Assembly (NCBI GenBank): GCA_945643635.1
Contig: CALZFC010000035.1
Span: 4,294,501 to 4,358,500 of the forward strand
Origin: Allodiplogaster sudhausi
Lineage: Eukaryota > Nematoda > Chromadorea > Rhabditida > Diplogasteridae
Length of the DNA stretch: 64,000 nucleotides
Reading direction: 5' to 3'
A program made the translations under genes and the position numbers. Below the pieces are notes generated by a model. That model was not told the DNA's origin, made no database searches, and saw only the letters and a program-made list of their open reading frames with translations. Below, piece after piece: positions 36,801-49,455 of the stretch (positions are counted from its first letter, which is position 1; the number at the start of each line of letters is the position of its first letter).

Positions 36801-39500
36801 GATTAGCAGTCCAACGCCTTAACCACTCGGCCACCTGATCAGACATTTTCCAACAAAGACAAAAAGAGTTTGTCTTTTGCCTGCTGTGCTCCATATTTAT
36901 GAAACACTGCAAACAATGTGGTCTCAACTCCGTATTCACTGTCGATTAAGGGGGTATGAATTTTCAAATAGATGTGCAGCGATTTCCGAGTGGTTAAGGA
37001 GTTGGACTTGAAATCCAATGGGCATTGCTCGCGTAGGTTCGAACCCTGCTCGCTGCGGATCTTTTTGAAAATTATATAAATAAATTAGATAAAAATAATC
37101 ATGCGTAACAAAACTTCGATCAGGATGAGATTCGAACTCACGCGGGAAATTCCCATTGGATTAGCAGTCCAACGCCTTAACCACTCGGCCACCTGATCAG
37201 ACATTTTCCAACAAAGACAAAAAGAGTTTGTCTTTTGCCTGCTGTGCTCCATATTTATGAAACACTGCAAACAATGCGGTCTCAACTCCGTATTCACTGT
37301 CGATTAAGGGGGTATGAATTTTCAAATAGATATGAATTTTCAAATAGATGTGCAGCGATTTCCGAGTGGTTAAGGAGTTGGACTTGAAATCCAGCCCGCG
37401 TAGACTGGAACCCTGCTCGCTGCGGATCTTTTTAAAATTATGTAAATAAATTACATGAAAATAATCATGCGTAACAAAACTTCGATCAGGATGAGATTCG
37501 AACTCACGCGGGAAATTCCCATTGGATTAGCAGTCCAACGCCTTAACCACTCGGCCACCTGATCAGACATTTTCCAACAAAGACAAAAAGAGTTTGTCTT
37601 TTGCCTGCTGTGCTCCATATTTATGAAACACTGCAAACAATGCGGTCTCAACTCCGTATTCGCTGTCGATTAAGGGGGTTTGAATTTTCGTATAGATGTG
37701 CAGCGAGGTCGGAGTGGTTAAGGAGTTGGACTGGAAATCCAATGGGCATTGCTCGCGTAGGTTCGAACCCTGCTCGCTGCGGATCTTTTTGAAAATTATA
37801 TAAATAAATTAGATAAAAATAATCATGCGTAACAAAACTTCGATCAGGATGAGATTCGAACTCACGCGGGAAATTCCCATTGGATTAGCAGTCCAACGCC
37901 TTAACCACTCGGCCACCTGATCAGACATTTTCCAACAAAGACAAAAAGAGTTTGTCTTTTGCCTGCTGTGCTCCATATTTATGAAACACTGCAAACAATG
38001 CGGTCTCAACTCCGTATTCACTGTCGATTAAGGGGGTATGAATTTTCAAATAGATGTGCAGCGATTTCCGAGTGGTTAAGGAGTTGGACTTGAAATCTAG
38101 CCCGCGTAGACTGGAACCCTGCTCGCTGCGGATCTTTTTAAAAATTATGTAAATAAATTAGATGAAAATAATCATGCGTAACAAAACTTCGATCAGGATG
38201 AGATTCGAACTCACGCGGGAAATTCCCATTGGATTAGCAGTCCAACGCCTTAACCACTCGGCCACCTGATCAGACATTTTCCAACAAAGACAAAAAGAGT
38301 TTGTCTTTTGCCTGCTGTGCTCCATATTTATGAAACACTGCAAACAATGCGGTCTCAACTCCGTATTCACTGTCGATTAAGGGGGTATGAATTTTCAAAT
38401 AGATGTGCAGCGATTTCCGAGTGGTTAAGGAGTTGGACTTGAAATCTAGCCCGCGTAGACTGGAACCCTGCTCGCTGCGGATCTTTTTAAAAATGATGTA
38501 AATAAATTACATGAAAATAATCATGCGTAACAAAACTTCGATCAGGATGAGATTCGAACTCACGCGGGAAATTCCCATTGGATTAGCAGTCCAACGCCTT
38601 AACCACTCGGCCACCTGATCAGACATTTTAAAACAAAGACAAAAAGAGTTTGTCTTTTGCCTGCTGTGCTCCATATTTATGAAACACTGCAAACAATGCG
38701 GTCTCAACTCCGTATTCACTGTCGATTAAGGGGGTTTGAATTTTCGTATAGATGTGCAGCGAGGTCGGAGTGGTTAAGGAGTTGGACTTGAAATCCAATG
38801 GGCATTGCTCGCGTAGGTTCGAACCCTGCTCGCTGCGGATCTTTTTGAAAATTATATAAATAAATTAGATAAAAATAATCATGTGTAACAAAACTTCGAT
38901 CAGGATGAGATTCGAACTCACGCGGGAAATTCCCATTGGATTAGCAGTCCAACGCCTTAACCACTCGGCCACCTGATCAGACATTTTCCAACAAAGACAA
39001 AAAGAGTTTGTCTTTTGCCTGCTGTGCTCCATATTTATGAAACACTGCAAACGATGCGGTCTAAACTCCGTATTCACTGTCGATTAAGGGGGTTTGAATT
39101 TTCGTATAGATGTGCAGCGAGGTCCGAGTGGTTAAGGAGTTGGACTTGAAATCCAATGGGCATTGCCCGCGTAGGTTCGAACCCTGCTCGCTGCGGATCT
39201 TTTTGAAAATTATGTAAATAAATTAGATAAACATAATCATGCGTAACAAAACTTCGATCAGGATGAGATTCGAACTCACGCGGGAAATTCCCATTGGATT
39301 AGCAGTCCAACGCCTTAACCACTCGGCCACCTGATCAGACAATTTCCAACAAAGACAAAAAGAGTTTGTCTTTTGCCTGCTGTGCTCCATATTTATGAAA
39401 CACTGCAAACAATGCGGTCTCAACTCCGTATTCACTGTCGATTAAGGGGGTATGAATTTTCGTATAGATGTGCAGCGATTTCCGAGTGGTTAAGGAGTTG
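33884..39500. repeat. Higher-order repeat, about 6.06 kb offset, copy 2
   Basis: Counterpart of 27826-33440. Differences are few, for example TATTCACTG here where some copy-1 units have TATTCGCTG, and a base missing from the T-arm at about 36326. Confidence 0.85.
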
Positions 39501-42500
39501 GACTTGAAATCCAATGGGCATTGCCCGCGTAGGTTCGAACCCTGCTCGCTGCGGATCTTTTTGAAAATTATGTAAATAAATTAGATAAAAATAATCATGC
39601 GTAACAAAACTTCGATCAGGATGAGATTCGAACTCACGCGGGAAATTCCCATTGGATTAGCAGTCCAACGCCTTAACCACTCGGCCACCTGATCAGACAA
39701 TTTCCATCAAAGACAAAAAGAGTTTGTCTTTTGCCTGCTGTGCTCCATATTTATGAAACACTGCAAACAATGCGGTCTCAACTCCGTATTCACTGTCGAT
39801 TAAGGGGGTATGAATTTTCGTATAGATGTGCAGCGATTTCCGAGTGGTTAAGGAGTTGGACTTGAAATCCAGCCCGCGTAGGTTGGAACCCTGCTCGCTG
39901 CGGATCTTTTTAAAATTATGTAAATAAATTAGATGAAAATAATCATGCGTAACAAAACTTCGATCAGGATGAGATTCGAACTCACGCGGGAAATTCCCAT
40001 TGGATTAGCAGTCCAACGCCTTAACCACTCGGCCACCTGATCAGACATTTTCCAACAAAGACAAAAAGAGTTTGTCTTTTGCCTGCTGTGCTCCATATTT
40101 ATGAAACACTGCAAACAATGCGGTCTCAACTCCGTATTCACTGTCGATTAAGGGGGTATGAATTTTCGTATAGATGTGCAGCGATTTCCGAGTGGTTAAG
40201 GAGTTGGACTTGAAATCTAGCCCGCGTAGGTTCGAACCCTGCTCGCTGCGGATCTTTTTAAAAATATGTAAATAAATTAGATGAAAATAATCATGCGTAA
40301 CAAAACTTCGATCAGGATGAGATTCGAACTCACGCGGGAAATTCCCATTGGATTAGCAGTCCAACGCCTTAACCACTCGGCCACCTGATCAGACATTTTC
40401 CAACAAAGACAAAAAGAGTTTGTCTTTTGCCTGCTGTGCTCCATATTTATGAAACACTGCAAACAATGCGGTCTCAACTCCGTATTCACTGTCGATTAAG
40501 GGGGTTTGAATTTTCGTATAGATGTGCAGCGAGGTCGGAGTGGTTAAGGAGTTGGACTTGAAATCCAATGGGCATTGCTCGCGTAGGTTCGAACCCTGCT
40601 CGCTGCGGATCTTTTTGAAAATTATATAAATAAATTAGATAAAAATAATCATGTGTAACAAAACTTCGATCAGGATGAGATTCGAACTCACGCGGGAAAT
40701 TCCCATTGGATTAGCAGTCCAACGCCTTAACCACTCGGCCACCTGATCAGACATTTTCCAACAAAGACAAAAAGAGTTTGTCTTTTGCCTGCTGTGCTCC
40801 ATATTTATGAAACACTGCAAACAATGCGGTCTAAACTCCGTATTCACTGTCGATTAAGGGGGTTTGAATTTTCGTATAGATGTGCAGCGAGGTCCGAGTG
40901 GTTAAGGAGTTGGACTTGAAATCCAATGGGCATTGCCCGCGTAGGTTCGAACCCTGCTCGCTGCGGATCTTTTTGAAAATTATGTAAATAAATTAGATAA
41001 AATAATCATGTGTAACAAAACTTCGATCAGGATGAGATTCGAACTCACGCGGGAAATTCCCATTGGATTAGCAGTCCAACGCCTTAACCACTCGGCCACC
41101 TGATCAGACAATTTCCAACAAAGACAAAAAGAGTTTGTCTTTTGCCTGCTGTGCTCCATATTTATGAAACACTGCAAACAATGCGGTCTCAACTCCGTAT
41201 TCACTGTCGATTAAGGGGGTATGAATTTTCGTATAGATGTGCAGCGATTTCCGAGTAGTTAAGGTGTTGACACTTGACATCCAGCCCGCGTAGGTTCGAA
41301 CCCTGCTCGCTGCGGATCTTTTTAAAATTATGTAAATAAATTAGATGAAAATAATCATGCGTAACAAAACTTCGATCAGGATGAGATTCGAACTCACGCG
41401 GGAAATTCCCATTGGATTAGCAGTCCAACGCCTTAACCACTCGGCCACCTGATCAGACATTTTCCAACAAAGACAAAAAGAGTTTGTCTTTTGCCTGCTG
41501 TGCTCCATATTTATGAAACACTGCAAACAATGCGGTCTAAACTCCGTATTCACTGTCGATTAAGGGGGTTTGAATTTTCGTATAGATGTGCAGCGAGGTC
41601 CGAGTGGTTAAGGAGTTGGACTTGAAATCCAATGGGCATTGCCCGCGTAGGTTCGAACCCTGCTCGCTGCGGATCTTTTTGAAAATTATGTAAATAAATT
41701 AGATAAAAATAATCATGCGTAACAAAACTTCGATCAGGATGAGATTCGAACTCACGCGGGAAATTCCCATTGGATTAGCAGTCCAACGCCTTAACCACTC
41801 GGCCACCTGATCAGACAATTTCCAACAAAGACAAAAAGAGTTTGTCTTTTGCCTGCTGTGCTCCATATTTATGAAACACTGCAAACAATGCGGTCTCAAC
41901 TCCGTATTCACTGTCGATTAGGGGGTTTGAATTTTCGTATAGATGTGCAGCGATTTCCGAGTAGTTAAGGAGTTGACACTTGAAATCCAGCCCGCGTAGG
42001 TTCGAACCCTGCTCGCTGCGGATCTTTTTGAAAATTATGTAAATAAATTAGATGAAAATAATCATGCGTAACAAAACTTCGATCAGGATGAGATTCGAAC
42101 TCACGCGGGAAATTCCCATTGGATTAGCAGTCCAACGCCTTAACCACTCGGCCACCTGATCAGACAATTTCCAACAAAGACAAAAAGAGTTTGTCTTTTG
42201 CCTGCTGTGCTCCATATTTATGAAACACTGCAAACAATGCGGTCTCAACTCCGTATTCACTGTCGATTAAGGGGGTTTGAATTTTCGTATAGATGTGCAG
42301 CGATTTCCGAGTGGTTAAGGTGTTGACACTTGACATCCAGCCCGCGTAGGTTCGAACCCTGCTCGCTGCGGATCTTTTTAAAAATTATGTAAATAAATTA
42401 GATGAAAATAATCATGCGTAACAAAACTTCGATCAGGATGAGATTCGAACTCACGCGGGAAATTCCCATTGGATTAGCAGTCCAACGCCTTAACCACTCG

Positions 42501-43004
42501 GCCACCTGATCAGACATTTTCCAACAAAGACAAAAAGAGTTTGTCTTTTGCCTGCTGTGCTCCATATTTATGAAACACTGCAAACAATGCGGTCTAAACT
42601 CCGTATTCACTGTCGATTAAGGGGGTTTGAATTTTCGTATAGATGTGCAGCGAGGTCCGAGTGGTTAAGGAGTTGGACTTGAAATCCAATGGGCATTGCC
42701 CGCGTAGGTTCGAACCCTGCTCGCTGCGGATCTTTTTGAAAATTATGTAAATAAATTAGATAAAAATAATCATGCGTAACAAAACTTCGATCAGGATGAG
42801 ATTCGAACTCACGCGGGAAATTCCCATTGGATTAGCAGTCCAACGCCTTAACCACTCGGCCACCTGATCAGACAATTTCCAACAAAGACAAAAAGAGTTT
42901 GTCTTTTGCCTGCTGTGCTCCATATTTATGAAACACTGCAAACAATGCGGTCTAAACTCCGTATTCACTGTCGATTAAGGGGGTTTGAATTTTCGTATAG
43001 ATGT

Positions 43005-43077
43005 GCAGCGATTTCCGAGTGGTTAAGGAGTTGGACTTGAAATCCAGCCCGCGTAGGTTCGAACCCTGCTCGCTGCG
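43005..43077 (+). tRNA. tRNA-like gene with TGA anticodon but no long variable arm
   Basis: Acceptor stem GCAGCGA/TCGCTGC, D-arm GTGGTTAAGG, anticodon stem TTGGA/TCCAG with loop CTTGAAA, and T-arm GTAGG-TTCGAAC-CCTGC all fold, but only about five bases (CCCGC) remain in place of the serine variable arm, so the RNA would look like a class I tRNA of 73 nt. It is followed by a T5 run. Similar copies with a normal T-arm start at 40178, 45392 and 62126. Older versions with the damaged GACTGGAACC T-arm start at 28075, 30213, 31296, 32003, 32352, 34133, 36270, 37352, 38058 and 38407. Because SerRS relies on the long arm, charging with serine is doubtful. Confidence 0.6.
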
Positions 43078-46000
43078 GATCTTTTTAAAAATTATGTAAA
43101 TAAATTAGATGAAAATAATCATGCGTAACAAAACTTCGATCAGGATGAGATTCGAACTCACGCGGGAAATTCCCATTGGATTAGCAGTCCAACGCCTTAA
43201 CCACTCGGCCACCTGATCAGACAATTTCCAACAAAGACAAAAAGAGTTTGTCTTTTGCCTGCTGTGCTCCATATTTATGAAACACTGCAAACAATGCGGT
43301 CTCAACTCCGTATTCACTGTCGATTAAGGGGTTTGAATTTTCGTATAGATGTGCAGCGATGTCCGAGTGGTTAAGGAGTTGGACTTGAAATCCAATGGGC
43401 ATTGCCCGCGTAGGTTCGAACCCTGCTCGCTGCGGATCTTTTTGAAAATAATGTCGATTAAGGGGGTATGAATTTTCGAATAGATGTGCAGTGATTTCCG
43501 AGTAGTTAAGGTGTAGACACTTGAAATTCTGCCCGCGTAGACTGGAACCCTGATCGCTGCGGATTTTTTTTTTTAAATTATGTAAATAAATTAGATGAAA
43601 ATAATCATGCGTAACAAAACTTCGATCAGGATGAGATTCGAACTCACGCGGGAAATTCCCATTGGATTAGCAGTCCAACGCCTTAACCACTCGGCCACCT
43701 GATCAGACAATGTCCAACAAAGACAAAAAGAGTTTGTCTTTTGCCTGCTGTGCTCCATATTTATGAAACACTGCAAACAATGCGGTCTCAACTCCGTATT
43801 CACTGTCGATTAAGGGGGTTTGAATTTTCGTATAGATGTGCAGCGAGGTCCGAGTGGTTAAGGAGTTGGACTTGAAATCCAATGGGCATTGCTCGCGTAG
43901 GTTCGAACCCTGCTCGCTGCGGATCTTTTTGAAAATTATGTAAATAAATTAGATAAAAATAATCATGCGTAACAAAACTTCGATCAGGATGAGATTCGAA
44001 CTCACGCGGGAAATTCCCATTGGATTAGCAGTCCAACGCCTTAACCACTCGGCCACCTGATCAGACAATTTCCAACAAAGACAAAAAGAGTTTGTCTTTT
44101 GCCTGCTGTGCTCCATATTTATGAAACACTGCAAACAATGCGGTCTAAACTCCGTATTCACTGTCGATTAAGGGGGTTGAATTTTCGTATAGATGTGCAG
44201 CGATTTCCGAGTGGTTAAGGAGTTGGACACTTGAAATCCAGCCCGCGTAGGTTCGAACCCTGCTCGCTGCGGATCTTTTTGAAAATTATGTAAATAAATT
44301 AGATGAAAATAATCATGCGTAACAAAACTTCGATCAGGATGAGATTCGAACTCACGCGGGAAATTCCCATTGGATTAGCAGTCCAACGCCTTAACCACTC
44401 GGCCACCTGATCAGACAATTTCCAACAAAGACAAAAAGAGTTTGTCTTTTGCCTGCTGTGCTCCATATTTATGAAACACTGCAAACAATGCGGTCTCAAC
44501 TCCGTATTCACTGTCGATTAAGGGGTTTGAATTTTCGTATAGATGTGCAGCGATGTCCGAGTGGTTAAGGAGTTGGACTTGAAATTCAATGGGCGTTGCC
44601 CGCGTATGTTCGAACCCTGCTCGCTGCGGATCTTTTTGAAAATAATGTCGATTAAGGGGGTATGAATTTTCGAATAGATGTGCAGTGATTTCCGAGTAGT
44701 TAAGGTGTAGACACTTGAAATCCAGCCCGCGTAGACTGGAACCCTGATCGCTGCGGATTTTTTTTTTTTAATTATGTAAATAAATTAGATGAAAATAATC
44801 ATGCGTAACAAAACTTCGATCAGGATGAGATTCGAACTCACGCGGGAAATTCCCATTGGATTAGCAGTCCAACGCCTTAACCACTCGGCCACCTGATCAG
44901 ACAATGTCCAACAAAGACAAAAAGAGTTTGTCTTTTGCCTGCTGTGCTCCATATTTATGAAACACTGCAAACAATGCGGTCTCAACTCCGTATTCACTGT
45001 CGATTAAGGGGGTTTGAATTTTCGTATAGATGTGCAGCGAGGTCCGAGTGGTTAAGGAGTTGGACTTGAAATCCAATGGGCATTGCTCGCGTAGGTTCGA
45101 ACCCTGCTCGCTGCGGATCTTTTTGAAAATTATGTAAATAAATTAGATAAAAATAATCATGCGTAACAAAACTTCGATCAGGATGAGATTCGAACTCACG
45201 CGGGAAATTCCCATTGGATTAGCAGTCCAACGCCTTAACCACTCGGCCACCTGATCAGACAATTTCCAACAAAGACAAAAAGAGTTTGTCTTTTGCCTGC
45301 TGTGCTCCATATTTATGAAACACTGCAAACAATGCGGTCTCAACTCCGTATTCACTGTCGATTAAGGGGGTTTGAATTTTCGTATAGATGTGCAGCGATT
45401 TCCGAGTGGTTAAGGAGTTGGACTTGAAATCCAGCCCGCGTAGGTTCGAACCCTGCTCGCTGCGGATCTTTTTGAAAATTATGTAAATAAATTAGATGAA
45501 AATAATCATGCGTAACAAAACTTCGATCAGGATGAGATTCGAACTCACGCGGGAAATTCCCATTGGATTAGCAGTCCAACGCCTTAACCACTCGGCCACC
45601 TGATCAGACAATTTCCAACAAAGACAAAAAGAGTTTGTCTTTTGCCTGCTGTGCTCCATATTTATGAAACACTGCAAACAATGCGGTCTCAACTCCGTAT
45701 TCACTGTCGATTAAGGGGTTTGAATTTTCGTATAGATGTGCAGCGATGTCCGAGTGGTTAAGGAGTTGGACTTGAAATCCAATGGGCATTGCCCGCGTAG
45801 GTTCGAACCCTGCTCGCTGCGGATCTTTTTGAAAATTATGTAAATAAATTAGATAAAATAATCATGCGTAACAAAACTTCGATCAGGATGAGATTCGAAC
45901 TCACGCGGGAAATTCCCATTGGATTAGCAGTCCAACGCCTTAACCACTCGGCCACCTGATCAGACATTTTCCAACAAAGACAAAAAGAGTTTGTCTTTTG

Positions 46001-46096
46001 CCTGCTGTGCTCCATATTTATGAAACACTGCAAACAATGCGGTCTCAACTCCGTATTCACTGTCGATTAAGGGGGTTTGAATTTTCGTATAGATGT

Positions 46097-46158
46097 GCAG
46101 CGAGGTCCGAGTGGTTAAGGAGTTGGACTTGAAATCCAATGAGCATTGCTCGCGTAGG
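46097..46158 (+). pseudogene. 3'-truncated tRNA-Ser(TGA)
   Basis: The gene runs normally through the variable arm and then breaks off after GCGTAGG, joining directly to the sequence downstream of the next minus-strand tRNA (ATAATCATGTG). The T-arm, acceptor 3' strand and terminator are lost by a deletion of about 60 bp. Confidence 0.85.
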
Positions 46159-46538
46159 ATAATCATGTGTAACAAAACTTCGATCAGGATGAGATTCGAA
46201 CTCACGCGGGAAATTCCCATTGGATTAGCAGTCCAACGCCTTAACCACTCGGCCACCTGATCAGACATTTTCCAACAAAGACAAAAAGAGTTTGTCTTTT
46301 GCCTGCTGTGCTCCATATTTATGAAACACTGCAAACAATGCGGTCTCAACTCCGTATTCACTGTCGATTAAGGGGGTTTGAATTTTCGTATAGATGTGCA
46401 GCGATGTCCGAGTGGTTAAGGAGTTGGACTTGAAATCCAATGGGCATTGCCCGCGTAGGTTCGAACCCTGCTCGCTGCGGATTTTTTTGAAAATTATGTA
46501 AATAAATTAGATAAAAATAATCATGCGTAACAAAACTT

Positions 46539-46613
46539 CGATCAGGATGAGATTCGAACTCACGCGGGAAATTCCCATTGGATTAGCAGTCTTAACCACT
46601 CGGCCACCTGATC
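46539..46613 (-). pseudogene. tRNA-Ser(GCT) with a deletion in the anticodon stem
   Basis: Seven bases (CAACGCC on the plus strand) are missing between the anticodon and the D-loop, so one side of the anticodon stem is gone. Everything else matches the consensus. Confidence 0.85.
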
Positions 46614-47821
46614 AGACATTTTCCAACAAAGACAAAAAGAGTTTGTCTTTTGCCTGCTGTGCTCCATATTTATGAAACACTGCAAACAATGCGGTCTCAA
46701 CTCCGTATTCACTGTCGATTAAGGGGGTTTGAATTTTCGTATAGATGTGCAGCGATGTCCGAGTGGTTAAGGAGTTGGACTTGAAATCCAATGGGCATTG
46801 CCCGCGTAGGTTCGAACCCTGCTCGCTGCGGATCTTTTTGAAAATTATGTAAATAAATTAGATAAAAATAATCATGCGTAACAAAACTTCGATCAGGATG
46901 AGATTCGAACTCACGCGGGAAATTCCCATTGGATTAGCAGTCCAACGCCTTAACCACTCGGCCACCTGATCAGACAATTTCCAACAAAGACAAAAAGAGT
47001 TTGTCTTTTGCCTGCTGTGCTCCATATTTATGAAACACTGCAAACAATGCGGTCTCAACTCCGTATTCACTGTCGATTAAGGGGGTTTGAATTTTCGTAT
47101 AGATGTGCAGCGATGTCCGAGTGGTTAAGGAGTTGGACTTGAAATCCAATGGGCATTGCCCGCGTAGGTTCGAACCCTGCTCGCTGCGGATCTTTTTGAA
47201 AATTATGTAAATAAATTAGATAAAAATAATCATGCGTAACAAAACTTCGATCAGGATGAGATTCGAACTCACGCGGGAAATTCCCATTGGATTAGCAGTC
47301 CAACGCCTTAACCACTCGGCCACCTGATCAGACAATTTCCAACAAAGACAAAAAGAGTTTGTCTTTTGCCTGCTGTGCTCCATATTTATGAAACACTGCA
47401 AACAATGCGGTCTCAACTCCGTATTCACTGTCGATTAAGGGGGTTTGAATTTTCGTATAGATGTGCAGCGATGTCCGAGTGGTTAAGGAGTTGGACTTGA
47501 AATCCAATGGGCATTGCCCGCGTAGGTTCGAACCCTGCTCGCTGCGGATCTTTTTGAAAATTATGTAAATAAATTAGATAAAAATAATCATGCGTAACAA
47601 AACTTCGATCAGGATGAGATTCGAACTCACGCGGGAAATTCCCATTGGATTAGCAGTCCAACGCCTTAACCACTCGGCCACCTGATCAGACAATTTCCAA
47701 CAAAGACAAAAAGAGTTTGTCTTTTGCCTGCTGTGCTCCATATTTATGAAACACTGCAAACAATGCGGCTCAACTCCGTATTCACTGTCGATTAAGGGGG
47801 TTTGAATTTTCGTATAGATGT

Positions 47822-47928
47822 GCAGCGATGTCCGAGTGGTTAAGGAGTTGGACTTGAAATCCAATGGGCATTGCCCGCGTAGGTTCGAACCCTGCAGTCC
47901 AACGCCTTAACCACTCGGTCACCTGATC
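47822..47928. pseudogene. Chimeric junction of tRNA-Ser(TGA) and tRNA-Ser(GCT)
   Basis: A plus-strand TGA gene is complete up to GAACCCTGC (47822-47895) and is fused to the 5' half of a minus-strand GCT gene (47896-47928, starting AGTCC), creating CTGCAG at the join. The GCT part also carries GGTCAC for GGCCAC. The same junction occurs at 49496-49602, 51529-51635 and 59023-59129, so one rearrangement was copied with the array. Confidence 0.88.
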
Positions 47929-49455
47929 AGACAATGTCCAACAAAGACAAAAAGAGTTTGTCTTTTGCCTGCTGTGCTCCATATTTATGAAACACTGCAA
48001 ACAATGCCGTCTCAACTCCGTATTCACTGTCGATTAAGGGGGTTTGAATTTTCGTATAGATGTGCAGCGAGGTCCGAGTGGTTAAGGAGTTGGACTTGAA
48101 ATCCAATGGGCATTGTACGCGTAGGTTCGAACCCTGCTCGCTGCGGATCTTTTTGAAAATTATGTAAATAAATTAGATAAAAATAATCATGCGTAACAAA
48201 ACTTCGATCAGGATGAGATTCGAACTCACGCGGGAAATTCCCATTGGATTAGCAGTCCAACGCCTTAACCACTCGGCCACCTGATCAGACAATTTCCAAC
48301 AAAGACAAAAAGAGTTTGTCTTTTGCCTGCTGTGCTCCATATTTATGAAACACTGCAAACAATGCGGTCTCAACTCCGTATTCACTGTCGATTAAGGGGG
48401 TTTGAATTTTCGTATAGATGTGCAGCGATGTCCGAGTGGTTAAGGAGTTGGACTTGAAATCCAATGGGCATTGCCCGCGTAGGTTCGAACCCTGCTCGCT
48501 GCGGATCTTTTTGAAAATTATGTAAATAAATTAGATGAAAATAATCATGCGTAACAAAACTTCGATCAGGATGAGATTCGAACTCACGCGGGAAATTCCC
48601 ATTGGATTAGCAGTCCAACGCCTTAACCACTCGGCCACCTGATCAGACAATGTCCAACAAAGACAAAAAGAGTTTGTCTTTTGCCTGCTGTGCTCCATAT
48701 TTATGAAACACTGCAAACTATGCGCTCTAAACTCCGTATTCACTGTCGATTAAGGGGGTTTGAATTTTCGTATAGATGTGCAGCGATGTCCGAGTGGTTA
48801 AGGAGTTGGACTTGAAATCCAATGGGCATTGCCCGCGTAGGTTCGAACCCTGCTCGCTGCGGATCTTTTTGAAAATTATGTAAATAAATTAGATAAAAAT
48901 AATCATGCGTAACAAAACTTCGATCAGGATGAGATTCGAACTCACGCGGGAAATTCCCATTGGATTAGCAGTCCAACGCCTTAACCACTCGGCCACCTGA
49001 TCAGACAATTTCCAACAAAGACAAAAAGAGTTTGTCTTTTGCCTGCTGTGCTCCATATTTATGAAACACTGCAAACAATGCGGTCTCAACTCCGTATTCA
49101 CTGTCGATTAAGGGGGTTTGAATTTTCGTATAGATGTGCAGCGATGTCCGAGTGGTTAAGGAGTTGGACTTGAAATCCAATGGGCATTGCCCGCGTAGGT
49201 TCGAACCCTGCTCGCTGCGGATCTTTTTGAAAGTAATGTAAATAAATTAGATGAAAATAATCATGCGTAACAAAACTTCGATCAGGATGAGATTCGAACT
49301 CACGCGGGAAATTCCCATTGGATTAGCAGTCCAACGCCTTAACCACTCGGCCACCTGATCAGACAATGTCCAACAAAGACAAAAAGAGTTTGTCTTTTGC
49401 CTGCTGTGCTCCATATTTATGAAACACTGCAAACTATGCGCTCTAAACTCCGTAT

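Larger units (their letters stand above)
26865..46160. repeat. Tandem tRNA-Ser pair array, block 2 (variant-rich)
   Basis: Minus-strand GCT genes (82 nt) have low coordinates 27142, 27500, 27858, 28207, 28564, 28922, 29280, 29638, 29996, 30345, 30703, 31061, 31428, 31786, 32135, 32484, 32842, 33200, 33558, 33916, 34264, 34621, 34979, 35337, 35695, 36053, 36401, 36759, 37117, 37483, 37841, 38190, 38539, 38897, 39255, 39613, 39961, 40309, 40667, 41024, 41373, 41731, 42080, 42430, 42788, 43137, 43623, 43981, 44331, 44817, 45175, 45524 and 45880. Full-length plus-strand TGA copies start at 27000, 27359, 27717, 28781, 29139, 29855, 30920, 32701, 33059, 33417, 33775, 34838, 35196, 35912, 36976, 38756, 39114, 39472, 40526, 40884, 41590, 42647, 43353, 43840, 44547, 45034 and 45740; GGA copies are listed separately. 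Copies lacking the variable arm start at 28075, 30213, 31296, 32003, 32352, 34133, 36270, 37352, 38058, 38407, 39830, 40178, 41241, 41947, 42297, 43005, 43488, 44197, 44682 and 45392; they shorten the unit to about 349 bp. Confidence 0.93.
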
